Of a stretch of 64,000 nt of DNA, positions 35,563-46,648 are shown piece by piece. Both the position numbers and the translations under genes were made by a program. Source of the DNA: Phycisphaerales bacterium (lineage in GTDB: Bacteria > Planctomycetota > Phycisphaerae > Phycisphaerales > UBA1924); contig JADZER010000054.1 in NCBI GenBank assembly GCA_020850415.1, positions 106,825 to 170,824 of the forward strand. The letters are read 5' to 3'. The notes under the pieces were generated by a model, which saw nothing but the letters and a program-made list of their open reading frames with translations, was not told the DNA's origin and ran no database searches. Position 1 is the first letter of the stretch. Each line of letters starts with the position of its first letter.

Positions 35563-36423
35563 CTATCCGCGTTCCTCCGCGTCAGTCCGCGGCTCATCCT
35601 TCTTCGGCGCGCTCACCGTCAGCCGCGCCGGGTGCCCCCACCACGAGTTGTCGCCGCCCGGCCCGGGGTACTGCTCGTCGAGCTTCTTGGCGACGGCCGC
35701 CATGTCGCTGTCGGAGGGGATCCAGCCGCCGTCGATGTCGGGGTAGTCGTGCCGGCAGTTCTCGCACTTCTTGGCCGAATCGAACCGGATCGGGCACCAG
35801 AAGGTCTCGACATTGCGGAGCATCTCGGCCCCCAGGCTCCAGACGCCGGTCATCCAGTCGCAGTAGAGGCACCAGATCAGGTCGTGGCCGACCAGGCCCT
35901 CGAACTTGTGGCGGCTGACATTCACCCAGTCGGCGCCCTTGTACCGCGGCAGCCGGACGAGCCAGGTGAGCGGCGGGTACACGAGGTACTCGGCGACGCG
36001 GATAAACCAGAACACCGGCACCGCCCACGCGGTCCACCACACGGCGGTGTGGTTGCGCAGGCGCCCGACCTTTCGGTTGAGCGTGTGGACGATGCGGTGG
36101 CCCTTCAGGTGCTTGCGGTTGGCGATCTCGTGGCAGACGGTCCAGACCATGACGCTCAGCACCTGGGCGCAGACCGCCGCGAGCAGGCCCAGCCCCGCGC
36201 CGAGCCACGGGCGGTCGCCCCACAGACGCACGCCGGCGATCGGCCCGGCGAACATGGGGACCGCCGTGAGGTAGGTGATGACCAGGTCGAGCCCGGGCGC
36301 GCGGGTGAGCCAGCGGGCGAGGGACTTGCCGGGTGCGCCCAGGCGCGGGATGAGGTGCAGGACCGCCGCGCTGAAGAGCATCGCGCCCAGCACCGCGACG
36401 AGGATCTGGAGGAATGGTGGCAT
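35563..36423 (-). CDS. Membrane protein of unknown function with cysteine clusters
   Basis: I do not recognise a family. The 286-residue product has three to four hydrophobic segments near residues 4-25, 45-65 and 70-95 and around 130-145 (PPFLQILVAVLGAMLFSAAV; VITYLTAVPMFAGPIAGV; GAGLGLLAAVCAQVLSVMVW; TAWAVPVFWFIRVAEYLVYP). A hydrophilic C-terminal half follows, with cysteines in WCLYCDW, FWCPIR and KKCENCRHDYP. The three pairs could bind zinc or another metal. The DNA reads from ATG at 36421-36423; an in-frame start upstream adds 23 unlikely residues. It follows the hppA gene on the same strand by 126 bp, with a hairpin between, so it may be separately transcribed. Confidence 0.7.
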   Translation of the reverse strand: MPPFLQILVAVLGAMLFSAAVLHLIPRLGAPGKSLARWLTRAPGLDLVITYLTAVPMFAGPIAGVRLWGDRPWLGAGLGLLAAVCAQVLSVMVWTVCHEIANRKHLKGHRIVHTLNRKVGRLRNHTAVWWTAWAVPVFWFIRVAEYLVYPPLTWLVRLPRYKGADWVNVSRHKFEGLVGHDLIWCLYCDWMTGVWSLGAEMLRNVETFWCPIRFDSAKKCENCRHDYPDIDGGWIPSDSDMAAVAKKLDEQYPGPGGDNSWWGHPARLTVSAPKKDEPRTDAEERG

Positions 36424-36497
36424 GACGCGAGTGTATGGCGGGGGCGTGCCGGCGGTTGTCCGACGGGAGAGCGGGCAGGATGCCCGCACCACAAGGA

Positions 36498-36525
36498 CGC
36501 GGCCCCGGGACGCCCCGGGGCCGCG
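36498..36525 (-). terminator. Hairpin after the first hppA gene
   Basis: CGCGGCCCCGGG (36498-36509) and CCCGGGGCCGCG (36514-36525) form a perfect 12-bp stem with a 4-nt loop, 24 bases past the hppA stop. There is no long T-run, so termination efficiency is uncertain. Confidence 0.5.
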
Positions 36526-36549
36526 GCGGTCATGCGCGGTTGGTGTCGA

Positions 36550-39309
36550 TCAGTTCAGCCCGATCAGCCCGCCGATCATCGGGCCGTAGGCCACGACCAG
36601 GCCGGCGAAGACGACCGAGACGATCGAGATGAGCTTGATGAGGATGTTGAGCGAGGGGCCGGAGGTGTCCTTGAAGGGGTCTCCCACGGTATCGCCGACG
36701 ACGGTGGCCTTGTGGTCGTCGGAGCCCTTGCCGTAGACGATCTTGTCGCCGTTGCCGGTGCGGACCATCTCCTCGGCGCGGGCCACGATCGCCTCGCGGA
36801 CGCCGGCGGGGATCTTGTTGCGGAGCTCGGCGTTGTTGACCGCGTCGCTGGCCTTGATGCGTCCGAAGGACTCGAGCAGCTTCTTGGCGTTATCCCACGC
36901 GCCGCCGGCGTTGGCCATGAAGACCGCGACCGCGAACCCGCTGGTCAGGCCGCCGGCGAGGAGACCCATCACGCCGGGCACGCTGAGCACCAGGCCGACC
37001 GCGACGGGCACGGCGATGGCGAGGATCGAGGGGACGATCATCTCCTTCTGGGCGCCGGCGGTCGAGATCGAGACGCACCGGGCGTAGTCGGGGTACTGCG
37101 TGCCCTCGAACTCGACCCGCTTGGGCCACTGCATGGGGTCGGCGATCTGGGCCTCGCTCATGCCGCCGGCGCGGAAGGCCTCTCGCATCTTGCCGAACTG
37201 GCGCCGGCACTCCTTCATCATCTCGTAGGCCGCCCGTCCGACGGCGTTCATGGTGAGGGCGCAGAACAGGAAGGTCAGCAGCACGCCGATGAACAGCCCT
37301 CCGAGCAGTCGGGGGTTGGCGATGGTGGTGTCGTAGAACGCGAGCACATCCTGGAGCGTGCCGTTGCGGCTGCCGATGAGCTCCAGCGAGAACTCGTGCG
37401 TGTGGTCTCCCTCGCCGAGGGCGCCGTTGACCTCGAACCGGCGCGCGGTCTGGAGGGTGGTCGGCTCGTGGGTCCCGCCGCGGGGCAGGGGCTTGACATC
37501 CGTGAAGACCGTGCCCTTCTCGATGTGCTCATCGAAGTGCATGCCGGAGAGCTGGACGCGGTCGACCACCATGCCGCAGTCGACACGGGGCTTCCCGGTC
37601 TTCGCGTCCCGCACCGTCGGGTCCACGATGGCGAACTTGTGGTGGCCCTGGTAGACCACATACGGGGCGGCGCCCTCGCCGTCGCCGACGAAGGCCTCGG
37701 CCTGCGTGGTCAGCTGGGTCTGGACGACCTGGACATACGCCGCGAAGAGCGCCAGCGCCGTGAGCGCCGCGGATCCGATCGCGAACCCCTTGCCCGTGGC
37801 GGCGGTGGTGTTGCCGAGGCTGTCGAGCATGTCGGTCCGCTCGCGGACATGGGGCGGCTGGCCGGTCATCTCGGCGTTGCCGCCGGCGTTGTCGGCGATC
37901 GGGCCGTAGGCGTCGGTCGCGAGGGTGATGCCGAGGGTCGAGAGCATGCCGACGGCGGCGATGCCCACGCCGTAGAGGCCCATGAGGAAGTTCTCGGCCC
38001 CGCCCGCGAAGGAGAACGCGGCGATGATGGCGACGACGACGGTGATCAGCGGCGCCCAGGTGGACTTCATGCCCTCGGCGATGCCGGCGATGATGACCGT
38101 GGCGGGGCCGGTGAGGGCCTGCTCGGCGATCCGGCGGGTCGGGGCATGCTCGTAGCTCGTGTAGTACTCCGTCGCGAAGGCGATGACATTGCCGGCGACC
38201 AGGCCGGAGACGATCGCCAGGCCCATGCGCCACCAGCTGGTCCCCGCCGCGGCCAGGTCGTGCCCGGTCGTCTCGCCGCCCAGGAGCACCCACAGCAGGA
38301 CGAAGCACCCGGCTGTGATCAGCGCCGAAGCCATCCACACGCCCTTGTGGAGGCTCTTGAGGAGCTGGGCGAACGAGGCGTTCTCCTTGGCCTTGACGGT
38401 GAACACGCCGACAATCGAGCAGAGGATGCCCAGGCCTGCCAGCGCGATCGGGGTGGCCGCGAGCGACATCGCGAGCTTCGTCGCCCCCCCCGTCGCCACA
38501 CCGACGATGCTGAAGGCGGCGGCGGCCCCGAGCGCCATCGTCGCCAGGATCGACCCGTAGTACGACTCGTACAGGTCGGCGCCCATGCCCGCCACATCGC
38601 CGACATTGTCGCCCACATTGTCGGCGATCGTCGCGGGGTTGCGGGCGTCGTCCTCGGGGATCCCGGCCTCGACCTTCCCGACGAGGTCGGCGCCGACATC
38701 CGCCGCCTTGGTGTAGATGCCGCCGCCGACCCGGGCGAACAGCGCCTGCGTCGACGCGCCCATGCCGTAGCTGAGCATGATCGTGGTCAGCAGGGTCATC
38801 GGAACATCCAGGGCGTTGAACACCATGAACCAGGCCGACGCGTCGAGCAGCGCGAAGCCGACGACATTCAGGCCCATCACCGCGCCGGAGCGGAAGGCCA
38901 CGGTCAGCCCCTCGTTGAGGCTCTGCTTCGCCGCGGCCGCCGTGCGGGCGCTGGCGTTGGTCGCCATCCTCATCCCGAACCAGCCGCACAGGGCCGACAG
39001 CAGGCCTGCGATCGGCACGCCGATCATCGTCTGCCAGGGCTGGAGCTTCAGGGCCACCAGCGCCCCGAGGAAGAGCACGAGCACCACGAAGACCCCCGCC
39101 ACCACCTTGTACTGGCGCACGAGGTAGGCCATCGCGCCCTCGCGCACCGCCTGGGCGATCCGGACCATCTCCTCATCGCCCTCGGACCGGCGCATGACGC
39201 TCGCGGCAAAGACACGGGCCATCACCAGGGCGGCGATCGCGCTCACCGGTGCGACGAAGAAGGGCCAAGGGATTTCACCGATACTGGCAAGGGTCAACTG
39301 GGTGGTCAT
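36550..39309 (-). CDS. hppA: K+-dependent-type membrane pyrophosphatase with 125-residue insert
   Basis: This integral membrane enzyme hydrolyses PPi and pumps H+ or Na+. Catalytic aspartate motifs are present: DNVGDNVGDVAGMGADLYESY (230-250), ATDAYGPIADNAGG (464-477) and VGDTVGDPFKDTSGPS near the end. The segment GNTTAATGKG (499-508) has Ala at the position that is Lys in K+-independent enzymes and Gly three residues on, so the enzyme should need K+. Length is 919 residues, compared with about 670-770 usually. The excess is a hydrophilic block near residues 535-660 between two membrane helices. The start is ATG at 39307-39309 after GGAGG. Pump ion cannot be settled by eye. A second hppA lies directly upstream. 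Confidence 0.95.
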   Translation of the reverse strand: MTTQLTLASIGEIPWPFFVAPVSAIAALVMARVFAASVMRRSEGDEEMVRIAQAVREGAMAYLVRQYKVVAGVFVVLVLFLGALVALKLQPWQTMIGVPIAGLLSALCGWFGMRMATNASARTAAAAKQSLNEGLTVAFRSGAVMGLNVVGFALLDASAWFMVFNALDVPMTLLTTIMLSYGMGASTQALFARVGGGIYTKAADVGADLVGKVEAGIPEDDARNPATIADNVGDNVGDVAGMGADLYESYYGSILATMALGAAAAFSIVGVATGGATKLAMSLAATPIALAGLGILCSIVGVFTVKAKENASFAQLLKSLHKGVWMASALITAGCFVLLWVLLGGETTGHDLAAAGTSWWRMGLAIVSGLVAGNVIAFATEYYTSYEHAPTRRIAEQALTGPATVIIAGIAEGMKSTWAPLITVVVAIIAAFSFAGGAENFLMGLYGVGIAAVGMLSTLGITLATDAYGPIADNAGGNAEMTGQPPHVRERTDMLDSLGNTTAATGKGFAIGSAALTALALFAAYVQVVQTQLTTQAEAFVGDGEGAAPYVVYQGHHKFAIVDPTVRDAKTGKPRVDCGMVVDRVQLSGMHFDEHIEKGTVFTDVKPLPRGGTHEPTTLQTARRFEVNGALGEGDHTHEFSLELIGSRNGTLQDVLAFYDTTIANPRLLGGLFIGVLLTFLFCALTMNAVGRAAYEMMKECRRQFGKMREAFRAGGMSEAQIADPMQWPKRVEFEGTQYPDYARCVSISTAGAQKEMIVPSILAIAVPVAVGLVLSVPGVMGLLAGGLTSGFAVAVFMANAGGAWDNAKKLLESFGRIKASDAVNNAELRNKIPAGVREAIVARAEEMVRTGNGDKIVYGKGSDDHKATVVGDTVGDPFKDTSGPSLNILIKLISIVSVVFAGLVVAYGPMIGGLIGLN

Positions 39310-39361
39310 GCGGGCCTCCACGGTTCGTAATTGGGTCGCATGTTATGCACCCGGAAACGAA

Positions 39362-39385
39362 TCGGCCCGGGAGAGCCCGGGCCGA
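39362..39385 (-). terminator. Terminator after the second hppA gene
   Basis: TCGGCCCGGG (39362-39371) pairs with CCCGGGCCGA (39376-39385). On the minus strand the stem is followed by TTCGTTTCC. It lies 51 bases past the stop at 39437, in the 127 bp between the two hppA genes, which suggests they are separate transcripts. Confidence 0.6.
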
Positions 39386-39436
39386 AAGGGGAGCGGTCTG
39401 TGGCTTGGCGGCGGGGCCCCGGGAGGGGCCGGCCGT

Positions 39437-42061
<2,625 letters not shown>

Positions 42062-42184
42062 TGGAGCTTCCTCTCATTCTGTAATGCAGCGGCGGGCCGC
42101 CCAATGGCAGCCCGCCGACAGCTTGGAATGCTGATTGTGGTGGAGCCTGTCGGGTTTGTCAAGCCGACGGCCCGAGTCCCTGAC

Positions 42185-42391
42185 TTACGGGCGCCCGCCG
42201 AACCCGGCCTCGGTGCGGAAGCGCCGCCCCACGGACTTCCGCGCCGCGCGCCGCCGGCGCTCCGAAGGCTTCTCGTAGTACTCCTTGCGACGGATGTCCT
42301 TGGTCAGGCCCTCCTTCTCGCAGAGCTTCTTGAAGCGCTTCATCATGCCTTCGACATGCTCGCCGCCGCGGGACTTGATCCGGATCGCCAT
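42185..42391 (-). CDS. rpsU: 30S ribosomal protein S21
   Basis: S21 is a small basic protein at the 30S platform. The 68-residue product MAIRIKSRGGEHVEGMMKRF... contains KKLCEKEGLTKDIRRKEYYEKPSERRRRA, the conserved core. The start at 42389-42391 was chosen by family N-terminus. It is divergent from the NYN-domain gene (182 bp) and codirectional with the hppA genes. Confidence 0.95.
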   Translation of the reverse strand: MAIRIKSRGGEHVEGMMKRFKKLCEKEGLTKDIRRKEYYEKPSERRRRAARKSVGRRFRTEAGFGGRP

Positions 42392-42573
42392 GGGCACCTC
42401 GTCCGTACTGTCCGCGCCGCCGGGCGCGGGGAGTGAATCGGGGTCTCGACACCAATACCCTTCCGGCCCACTCACGCGAGCCGACCGGGGCCGAAAGTAA
42501 AGCGCCGCCCGCCCCGGATATCAAGCGGACGGGGCCCGCCCAGCCCGACCTCCCCACGGAACCCCCGCCCGCC

Positions 42574-43353
42574 ATGCTGCTCATCGACGCGTTCAATGTC
42601 CTCCACCTCCCCCAGGCCGTCCGCGAGGGCCGGGCCCTCGACCTGGCCGATCTGGCCGGCCTCGTCGGCGTCAGCCGATACGCCGGGCAGCGGGCGGTCC
42701 TGGTCTGCGACGGGACCGGGGGCCAGGCCGGCCGGGAATCCCGGGGGCGCGTGACCCTCTCGGGCATCGAGGTGGTGTTCAGTGGGGCCCGGCGCACCGC
42801 CGACGACGAGATCGAGGCCCGCCTCCGCAAGGCCGGGGGACACGGTGTGACCGTGGTCAGCGACGACCGACGCCTCCGCAGAGCCGCGGGCAGGGCGGGG
42901 GCCAAGCCCCTCGCCAGCGGCCTGTTCCTGCTCCACCTCCTGCAGGACCACCACCGCCCGCGTCCCAAACCCCTCCCGAGCTTCGCCCGCGACATCCCGC
43001 TGGACCGCTACTCGGTCGCGCACTGGATGCGCCAGTTCGGGCTCTCCCCCAACAGCCTGCTCGACCGCCGGGCCGGCCGGGCCGAGGCGCCCGCCCCATC
43101 GCCCCCGCCGCCACCCCCCGCGCCGAAGCCCCAGCCCCCATCGCCGGGCGCCACCCGACCGGTCGCTCCCCCGCCCCCCCGGCGGCCGGCGTCGCCTCCG
43201 AACCCCGCCGAACGGGCCCTCCCAAACGAAAGCCTCGCGGACGACCCGGTCATCCGCGAGGCCCTCGAAGCCTGGAAGGGTCGGCTGACCCTCGATGATC
43301 TGGACATGGCCCGCTGGCTCGGCGAGCACCCGCCGGGGCCCGATCAGCGCTGA
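42574..43353 (+). CDS. NYN-domain (YacP/Rae1-like) putative ribonuclease
   Basis: NYN domains are PIN-like endoribonucleases; YacP/Rae1 cuts mRNA in the ribosomal A site in Bacillus. Here residues 1-130 contain the acidic catalytic set: MLLIDAFNVLHLP, AVLVCDGTGG, TADDEIEARLRKAG and VVSDDRRLRRAAG. The C-terminal half is long and Pro/Ala-rich, then ends with a helical block (DPVIREALEAWKGRLTLDDLDMARWL). That tail is not part of the usual family and may be a partner-binding region. The start is the ATG at 42574, where the first beta strand begins. The last ten bases overlap the end of gltA tail to tail. Confidence 0.82.
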   Translation: MLLIDAFNVLHLPQAVREGRALDLADLAGLVGVSRYAGQRAVLVCDGTGGQAGRESRGRVTLSGIEVVFSGARRTADDEIEARLRKAGGHGVTVVSDDRRLRRAAGRAGAKPLASGLFLLHLLQDHHRPRPKPLPSFARDIPLDRYSVAHWMRQFGLSPNSLLDRRAGRAEAPAPSPPPPPPAPKPQPPSPGATRPVAPPPPRRPASPPNPAERALPNESLADDPVIREALEAWKGRLTLDDLDMARWLGEHPPGPDQR

Positions 43354-44480
43354 TCCATCGGCACGAACGGCGCGTCGTGCGGGCCGACATACGACGCCTT
43401 GGGGCGGAACAGGCGGTTGTCGCGCAGCTGCTCGAGGATGTGCCCGCTCCACCCGGCGATCCGCGACAGGGCGAACATCGGGGTGAACAGATCGAGCTTC
43501 AGACCGATGCAGTGGTAGGTGGTCGCGCTGTAGAAGTCGACATTGGGGTAGATGCCCTTGGCCGCGACCTCACGCTCCATGATCTTCTCGATCGCGTTGC
43601 TCTTGGCGTAAAGATCGGCGTTGCCCGTATCCTCGGCGAGCTTCTTGGCGAGCTTCTGGAGGTCGGTCGCCCGCGGGTCCTTGGCCTTGTACACGCGGTG
43701 GCCGAAGCCCATGATCTTCTCGTGGCGCTCGATCTTGCCCATGACATAGGGCTCGACGGCGTCCAGCGAGGGGATCTCGTTGAGCATGTGCATGACGCCC
43801 TCGTTGGCCCCGCCGTGCAGGGGCCCGCGCAGGCTGCCGATCGCCCCGGTGAGCGCCGAGTAGATGTCCGAGAGCGTGGAGATGATGACGCGGGCGGCGA
43901 AGGTCGAGTTGTTCAGCCCGTGGTCGGCGTGCAGGATCATGCAGATGTCGAACGCCCGGGCCATCGTCGGGGTCGGCTTCTCCCCGTTGAGCATGTACAG
44001 GAAGTTCTCGGCGAAGGAGAGGTCCTTGTCGGGTTTGACGAAGTCCAACCCGCGCCGGTACCGGTCGTAATACGCCACCAGCGTCGGCGCCATGCCGAGG
44101 ATCCGGAGCGCCTTCTCCCGCGCCGGGCCGGGCTCGTTGGCGTTCGGGGCCGGGTCGTACAACGCCAGCTCGCTCACCAGCGTCCGGAGCACATGCATGG
44201 GCGACGCGGACTTCGGGAGCTTCCTGATCCGATCGGCCAGCTCGGCCGGGATCTCGTAGTTCGCCCTGAGCGCCCTCCCGAACGCCGCGAGTTCCGCGCT
44301 CTTCGGCAGCTTGAGGTCCCACAGCAGGCACACGACCTCTTCGAAGTTCGACTTGCTCGACAGCTCGCCGATCGGGATGCCCACATACTCGAGCACGCCC
44401 TTCTGGCCATCGATGAACGACATCTGCGTCTCTGCCGCGATGATGCCTTCAAGCCCCTTGGCAAAGGTCGCCGTTGTCAT
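43344..44480 (-). CDS. gltA: Citrate synthase
   Basis: Citrate synthase joins acetyl-CoA and oxaloacetate at the entry of the TCA cycle. The 378-residue product is the short, Gram-positive/archaeal type that usually forms dimers. Catalytic residues are in HADHGLNNS (His), GPLHGGANEGVM (His) and YPNVDFYSA (Asp). MGFGHRVYKAKDPRA is the family signature. The start MTTATFAKGLEGIIAAETQM matches the family. It is divergent from the rhomboid gene across 136 bp with a TATAGT box at 44555-44560. Prpc-type 2-methylcitrate synthase is a close relative and cannot be fully excluded. Confidence 0.93.
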   Translation of the reverse strand: MTTATFAKGLEGIIAAETQMSFIDGQKGVLEYVGIPIGELSSKSNFEEVVCLLWDLKLPKSAELAAFGRALRANYEIPAELADRIRKLPKSASPMHVLRTLVSELALYDPAPNANEPGPAREKALRILGMAPTLVAYYDRYRRGLDFVKPDKDLSFAENFLYMLNGEKPTPTMARAFDICMILHADHGLNNSTFAARVIISTLSDIYSALTGAIGSLRGPLHGGANEGVMHMLNEIPSLDAVEPYVMGKIERHEKIMGFGHRVYKAKDPRATDLQKLAKKLAEDTGNADLYAKSNAIEKIMEREVAAKGIYPNVDFYSATTYHCIGLKLDLFTPMFALSRIAGWSGHILEQLRDNRLFRPKASYVGPHDAPFVPMDQR

Positions 44481-44554
44481 CGTGGAACTCCTTCCTGACA
44501 GGTTGGGGGAATCGTGAGTATGTTGACCGCCCGCCCGCGCCCGGCGCGGTAAAA

Positions 44555-44560
44555 ACTATA
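44555..44560 (-). promoter_or_regulatory. Candidate -10 box of gltA
   Basis: On the minus strand TATAGT matches the -10 consensus at five of six positions in an otherwise GC-rich gap. It would give a leader of about 70 nt before gltA. The -35 region (TCGAAT, 17 bp upstream) is weak. Confidence 0.4.
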
Positions 44561-44616
44561 GGGACCTCCGGAACCCAATTCGAGCGGTCACCTCCCGTTT
44601 GGGGGTACCATCCCCC

Positions 44617-45759
44617 GTGTTCATACCCCTCGGCACAGACCGGTACAAACGGCGACCGATCGTCGTCACCTACACCCTCATCGCGCTCAACCTCGGTGTC
44701 TTCGCCGCGACCGAACTGCTCCTCAAGAACAACCCCGATCTCGCCCGCCGCTGGCTCTCCTGGGCCACGCTCGCCCCGGGTTCCTCCGGCTGGTGGACCT
44801 ACCTGTCCTACGCCTTCCTCCACGCCGGCTACGGCCACATCATCTTCAACATGCTCGCCCTCTGGGTCTTCGGGCCGGATGTCGAAGACCGGCTCGGACG
44901 CATCGGGTTCGGGCTGCTCTACCTCGCCGGCGCCGCCGGTGCGGGGGGGGCCCAGGCGCTGCTCGATAAGTCCTCAGTCGTCGGCGCCTCCGGGGCCATC
45001 GCCGCGACCATCGGCGCGTTCCTCGTGTTCTTCCCCTATGTCCGCGTCCGGACCCTCGTGTTCTTCATCATCATCGGCATGTTCCACATCACCGCCTGGT
45101 GGTACATCGCCTTCGCGATCGCGATGGACCTCTTCGGCATGGCCCGCGGCGGCGGGAACACCGCCTACCTGGCGCACCTGGGCGGCTACGCGCTCGGCGC
45201 CGGGGCGTCGCTGCTCCTGCTGGCGTTCAAGATCGTGCCCCGCGAGCCCTACGACCTGTTCACGATCGGACGCCAGGCGGCCCGACGCCGCGCGTTCAAG
45301 GCCGCCCACACCGCCGCCCGACCCGCACCCGTCGAACGCAAAGCCCGTGAGCCCGAGGTCAAGCGCCCCGACGGCCCGGCGGCCAAGGCCCGGCTGCGGG
45401 CCCAGGAGCAGCTCTCTGCCGGCGACACCGCCGGCGCGGCCGCGGCGTACCTGGAGATGCGAGGCCAGCCCGACGGCGCCAAGCTCCCGCCCCTGGGGCG
45501 CCGCCAGCTCTACGAGATCGCCAACCACCTCTTCGAGGTCGGCGACCACACCAACGCCGCCGACGCCTACCGCCAGCTCCTCGACGCCTACGCCACCGAC
45601 CCCGAGGCGCCCCGCGTGCTCCTCATGCTGGGCCTGATCAACGCCCGCTTCCTGAACGACCCCACCGAGGCCAAGCGATCGCTCCTGGCCTGCCGCGACA
45701 GGCTCGCCGGCGAGGACGAGCGGGCGCTCGCCAAAGACCTGCTCGAGGAGATCGGGTGA
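44617..45759 (+). CDS. Rhomboid-family intramembrane protease with C-terminal TPR region
   Basis: Rhomboids cleave membrane proteins within the lipid bilayer using a Ser-His dyad. The rhomboid part (about residues 1-210) has six hydrophobic segments. The serine is in SVVGASGAIAATIGAFL, the histidine in AYLAHLGGYALGAG, and the L1-loop region WWTYLSYAFLHAGYGHIIFNM has the conserved histidines. The last 150 residues are hydrophilic with TPR-like helices (QEQLSAGDTAGAAAAYLEM, ANHLFEVGDHTNAADAYRQLLDAY). The GTG at 44617 starts VFIPLGTDRYKRRP; an in-frame TTG lies six codons upstream. Total 380 residues. The substrate is unknown. Confidence 0.88.
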   Translation: MFIPLGTDRYKRRPIVVTYTLIALNLGVFAATELLLKNNPDLARRWLSWATLAPGSSGWWTYLSYAFLHAGYGHIIFNMLALWVFGPDVEDRLGRIGFGLLYLAGAAGAGGAQALLDKSSVVGASGAIAATIGAFLVFFPYVRVRTLVFFIIIGMFHITAWWYIAFAIAMDLFGMARGGGNTAYLAHLGGYALGAGASLLLLAFKIVPREPYDLFTIGRQAARRRAFKAAHTAARPAPVERKAREPEVKRPDGPAAKARLRAQEQLSAGDTAGAAAAYLEMRGQPDGAKLPPLGRRQLYEIANHLFEVGDHTNAADAYRQLLDAYATDPEAPRVLLMLGLINARFLNDPTEAKRSLLACRDRLAGEDERALAKDLLEEIG

Positions 45760-45794
45760 AGACGCGAGCGCCCCGCGACACCCGCACGCCGTTG

Positions 45795-45875
45795 CGAGCC
45801 CCGAGCGCAAGCCCGGGGTCCCGAACCTCGCCGCCGACAACCCCCCGATACCTCCGAGCTTGCGCTCGGGGCTCG
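45795..45875. repeat. Inverted repeat between the rhomboid gene and trpF
   Basis: An 18-bp perfect inverted repeat, CGAGCCCCGAGCGCAAGC (45795-45812) and GCTTGCGCTCGGGGCTCG (45858-45875), flanks 45 bp. The sequence looks unrelated to the element in rnpB, but the size and design are similar. It fills most of the 135-bp gap and lies just 5' of trpF. Confidence 0.8.
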
Positions 45876-45894
45876 TAGAGACACCGGAGCCACC

Positions 45895-46530
45895 ATGGAT
45901 CGCACCCGCGTCAAAGTCTGCGGCATCACCAGCCCCGAGGCCGCACAGGCCGCCGTCGAGGCCGGGGCCGATGTCCTCGGCTTCGTCTTCGTCCGGGACA
46001 CGCCCCGCTACATCGAGCCCGACGAGGCGTTCGAGATCATGGGGGCCCTGCCGCCGATGGTCGGCACCGTCGGCGTCTTCCGCGACGCGACGCTCGACGA
46101 GTTCATCGAGCTCGAGCAGCAGTGCCCGACCGACTGGTCGCAGCTCCACGGCCACGAGCCCGAGGCGCTCGTCCGCGACTGCGGCCCGCGGGTCATCCGC
46201 GCCTTCCGATTCCACGCCGCGTCCATCGCGTCCGACCTGGCCCGGTGGAGCGCGATCGACGAGGTCGACGCCCTGCTCGTCGACGGCTCGGCCGGCGGCG
46301 AGGGCGAGGCCTTCGACTGGCACGCCCTCGCCGAGCCCGCGCGGGCGATCGACAAGCCGGTCATCATCGCCGGCGGCCTGCACCCGGGCAATGTCGCCGA
46401 CGCCATCCGGGCCTGCCGGCCCTACGCGGTGGATGTCTCCAGCGGCGTGGAGAGCGCCCCGGGCGTCAAAGACCCCGAGCTGATCCGGGCGGTCTGCCGG
46501 GCCGTCCGCGAGGCCGACGCCGGGAGGTAA
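45895..46530 (+). CDS. trpF: Phosphoribosylanthranilate isomerase
   Basis: TrpF catalyses the third step of tryptophan synthesis, the Amadori rearrangement of phosphoribosylanthranilate. The 211-residue TIM barrel begins MDRTRVKVCGITSPEAAQAA with the catalytic cysteine in VKVCGIT. It shows GFVFVRDTPRYI, the catalytic Asp in ALLVDGSAGGEGEAFDW, IIAGGLHPGNVADAI and the phosphate loop AVDVSSGVESAPGVKD. No other trp gene is in the window, so tryptophan genes are scattered here, as is common outside proteobacteria. Confidence 0.96.
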   Translation: MDRTRVKVCGITSPEAAQAAVEAGADVLGFVFVRDTPRYIEPDEAFEIMGALPPMVGTVGVFRDATLDEFIELEQQCPTDWSQLHGHEPEALVRDCGPRVIRAFRFHAASIASDLARWSAIDEVDALLVDGSAGGEGEAFDWHALAEPARAIDKPVIIAGGLHPGNVADAIRACRPYAVDVSSGVESAPGVKDPELIRAVCRAVREADAGR

Positions 46531-46648
46531 CCCCCACCACCTGACCCCCCGGGCCGACCCCCCGGGCCAACGCCCCGGACAAGCCCGTCTATCCTCCCGG
46601 GCCCGCCCGGCCCCGGCCGGCCCGGGCGACGCAGCCAGGAGACCTCGA

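Noticed and set aside
35632..39330. A 1232-codon open frame on the plus strand
   Set aside because: It is antisense to the first hppA gene and two neighbours, has no family motifs and exists because GC-rich codon use removes stops in the opposite frame.
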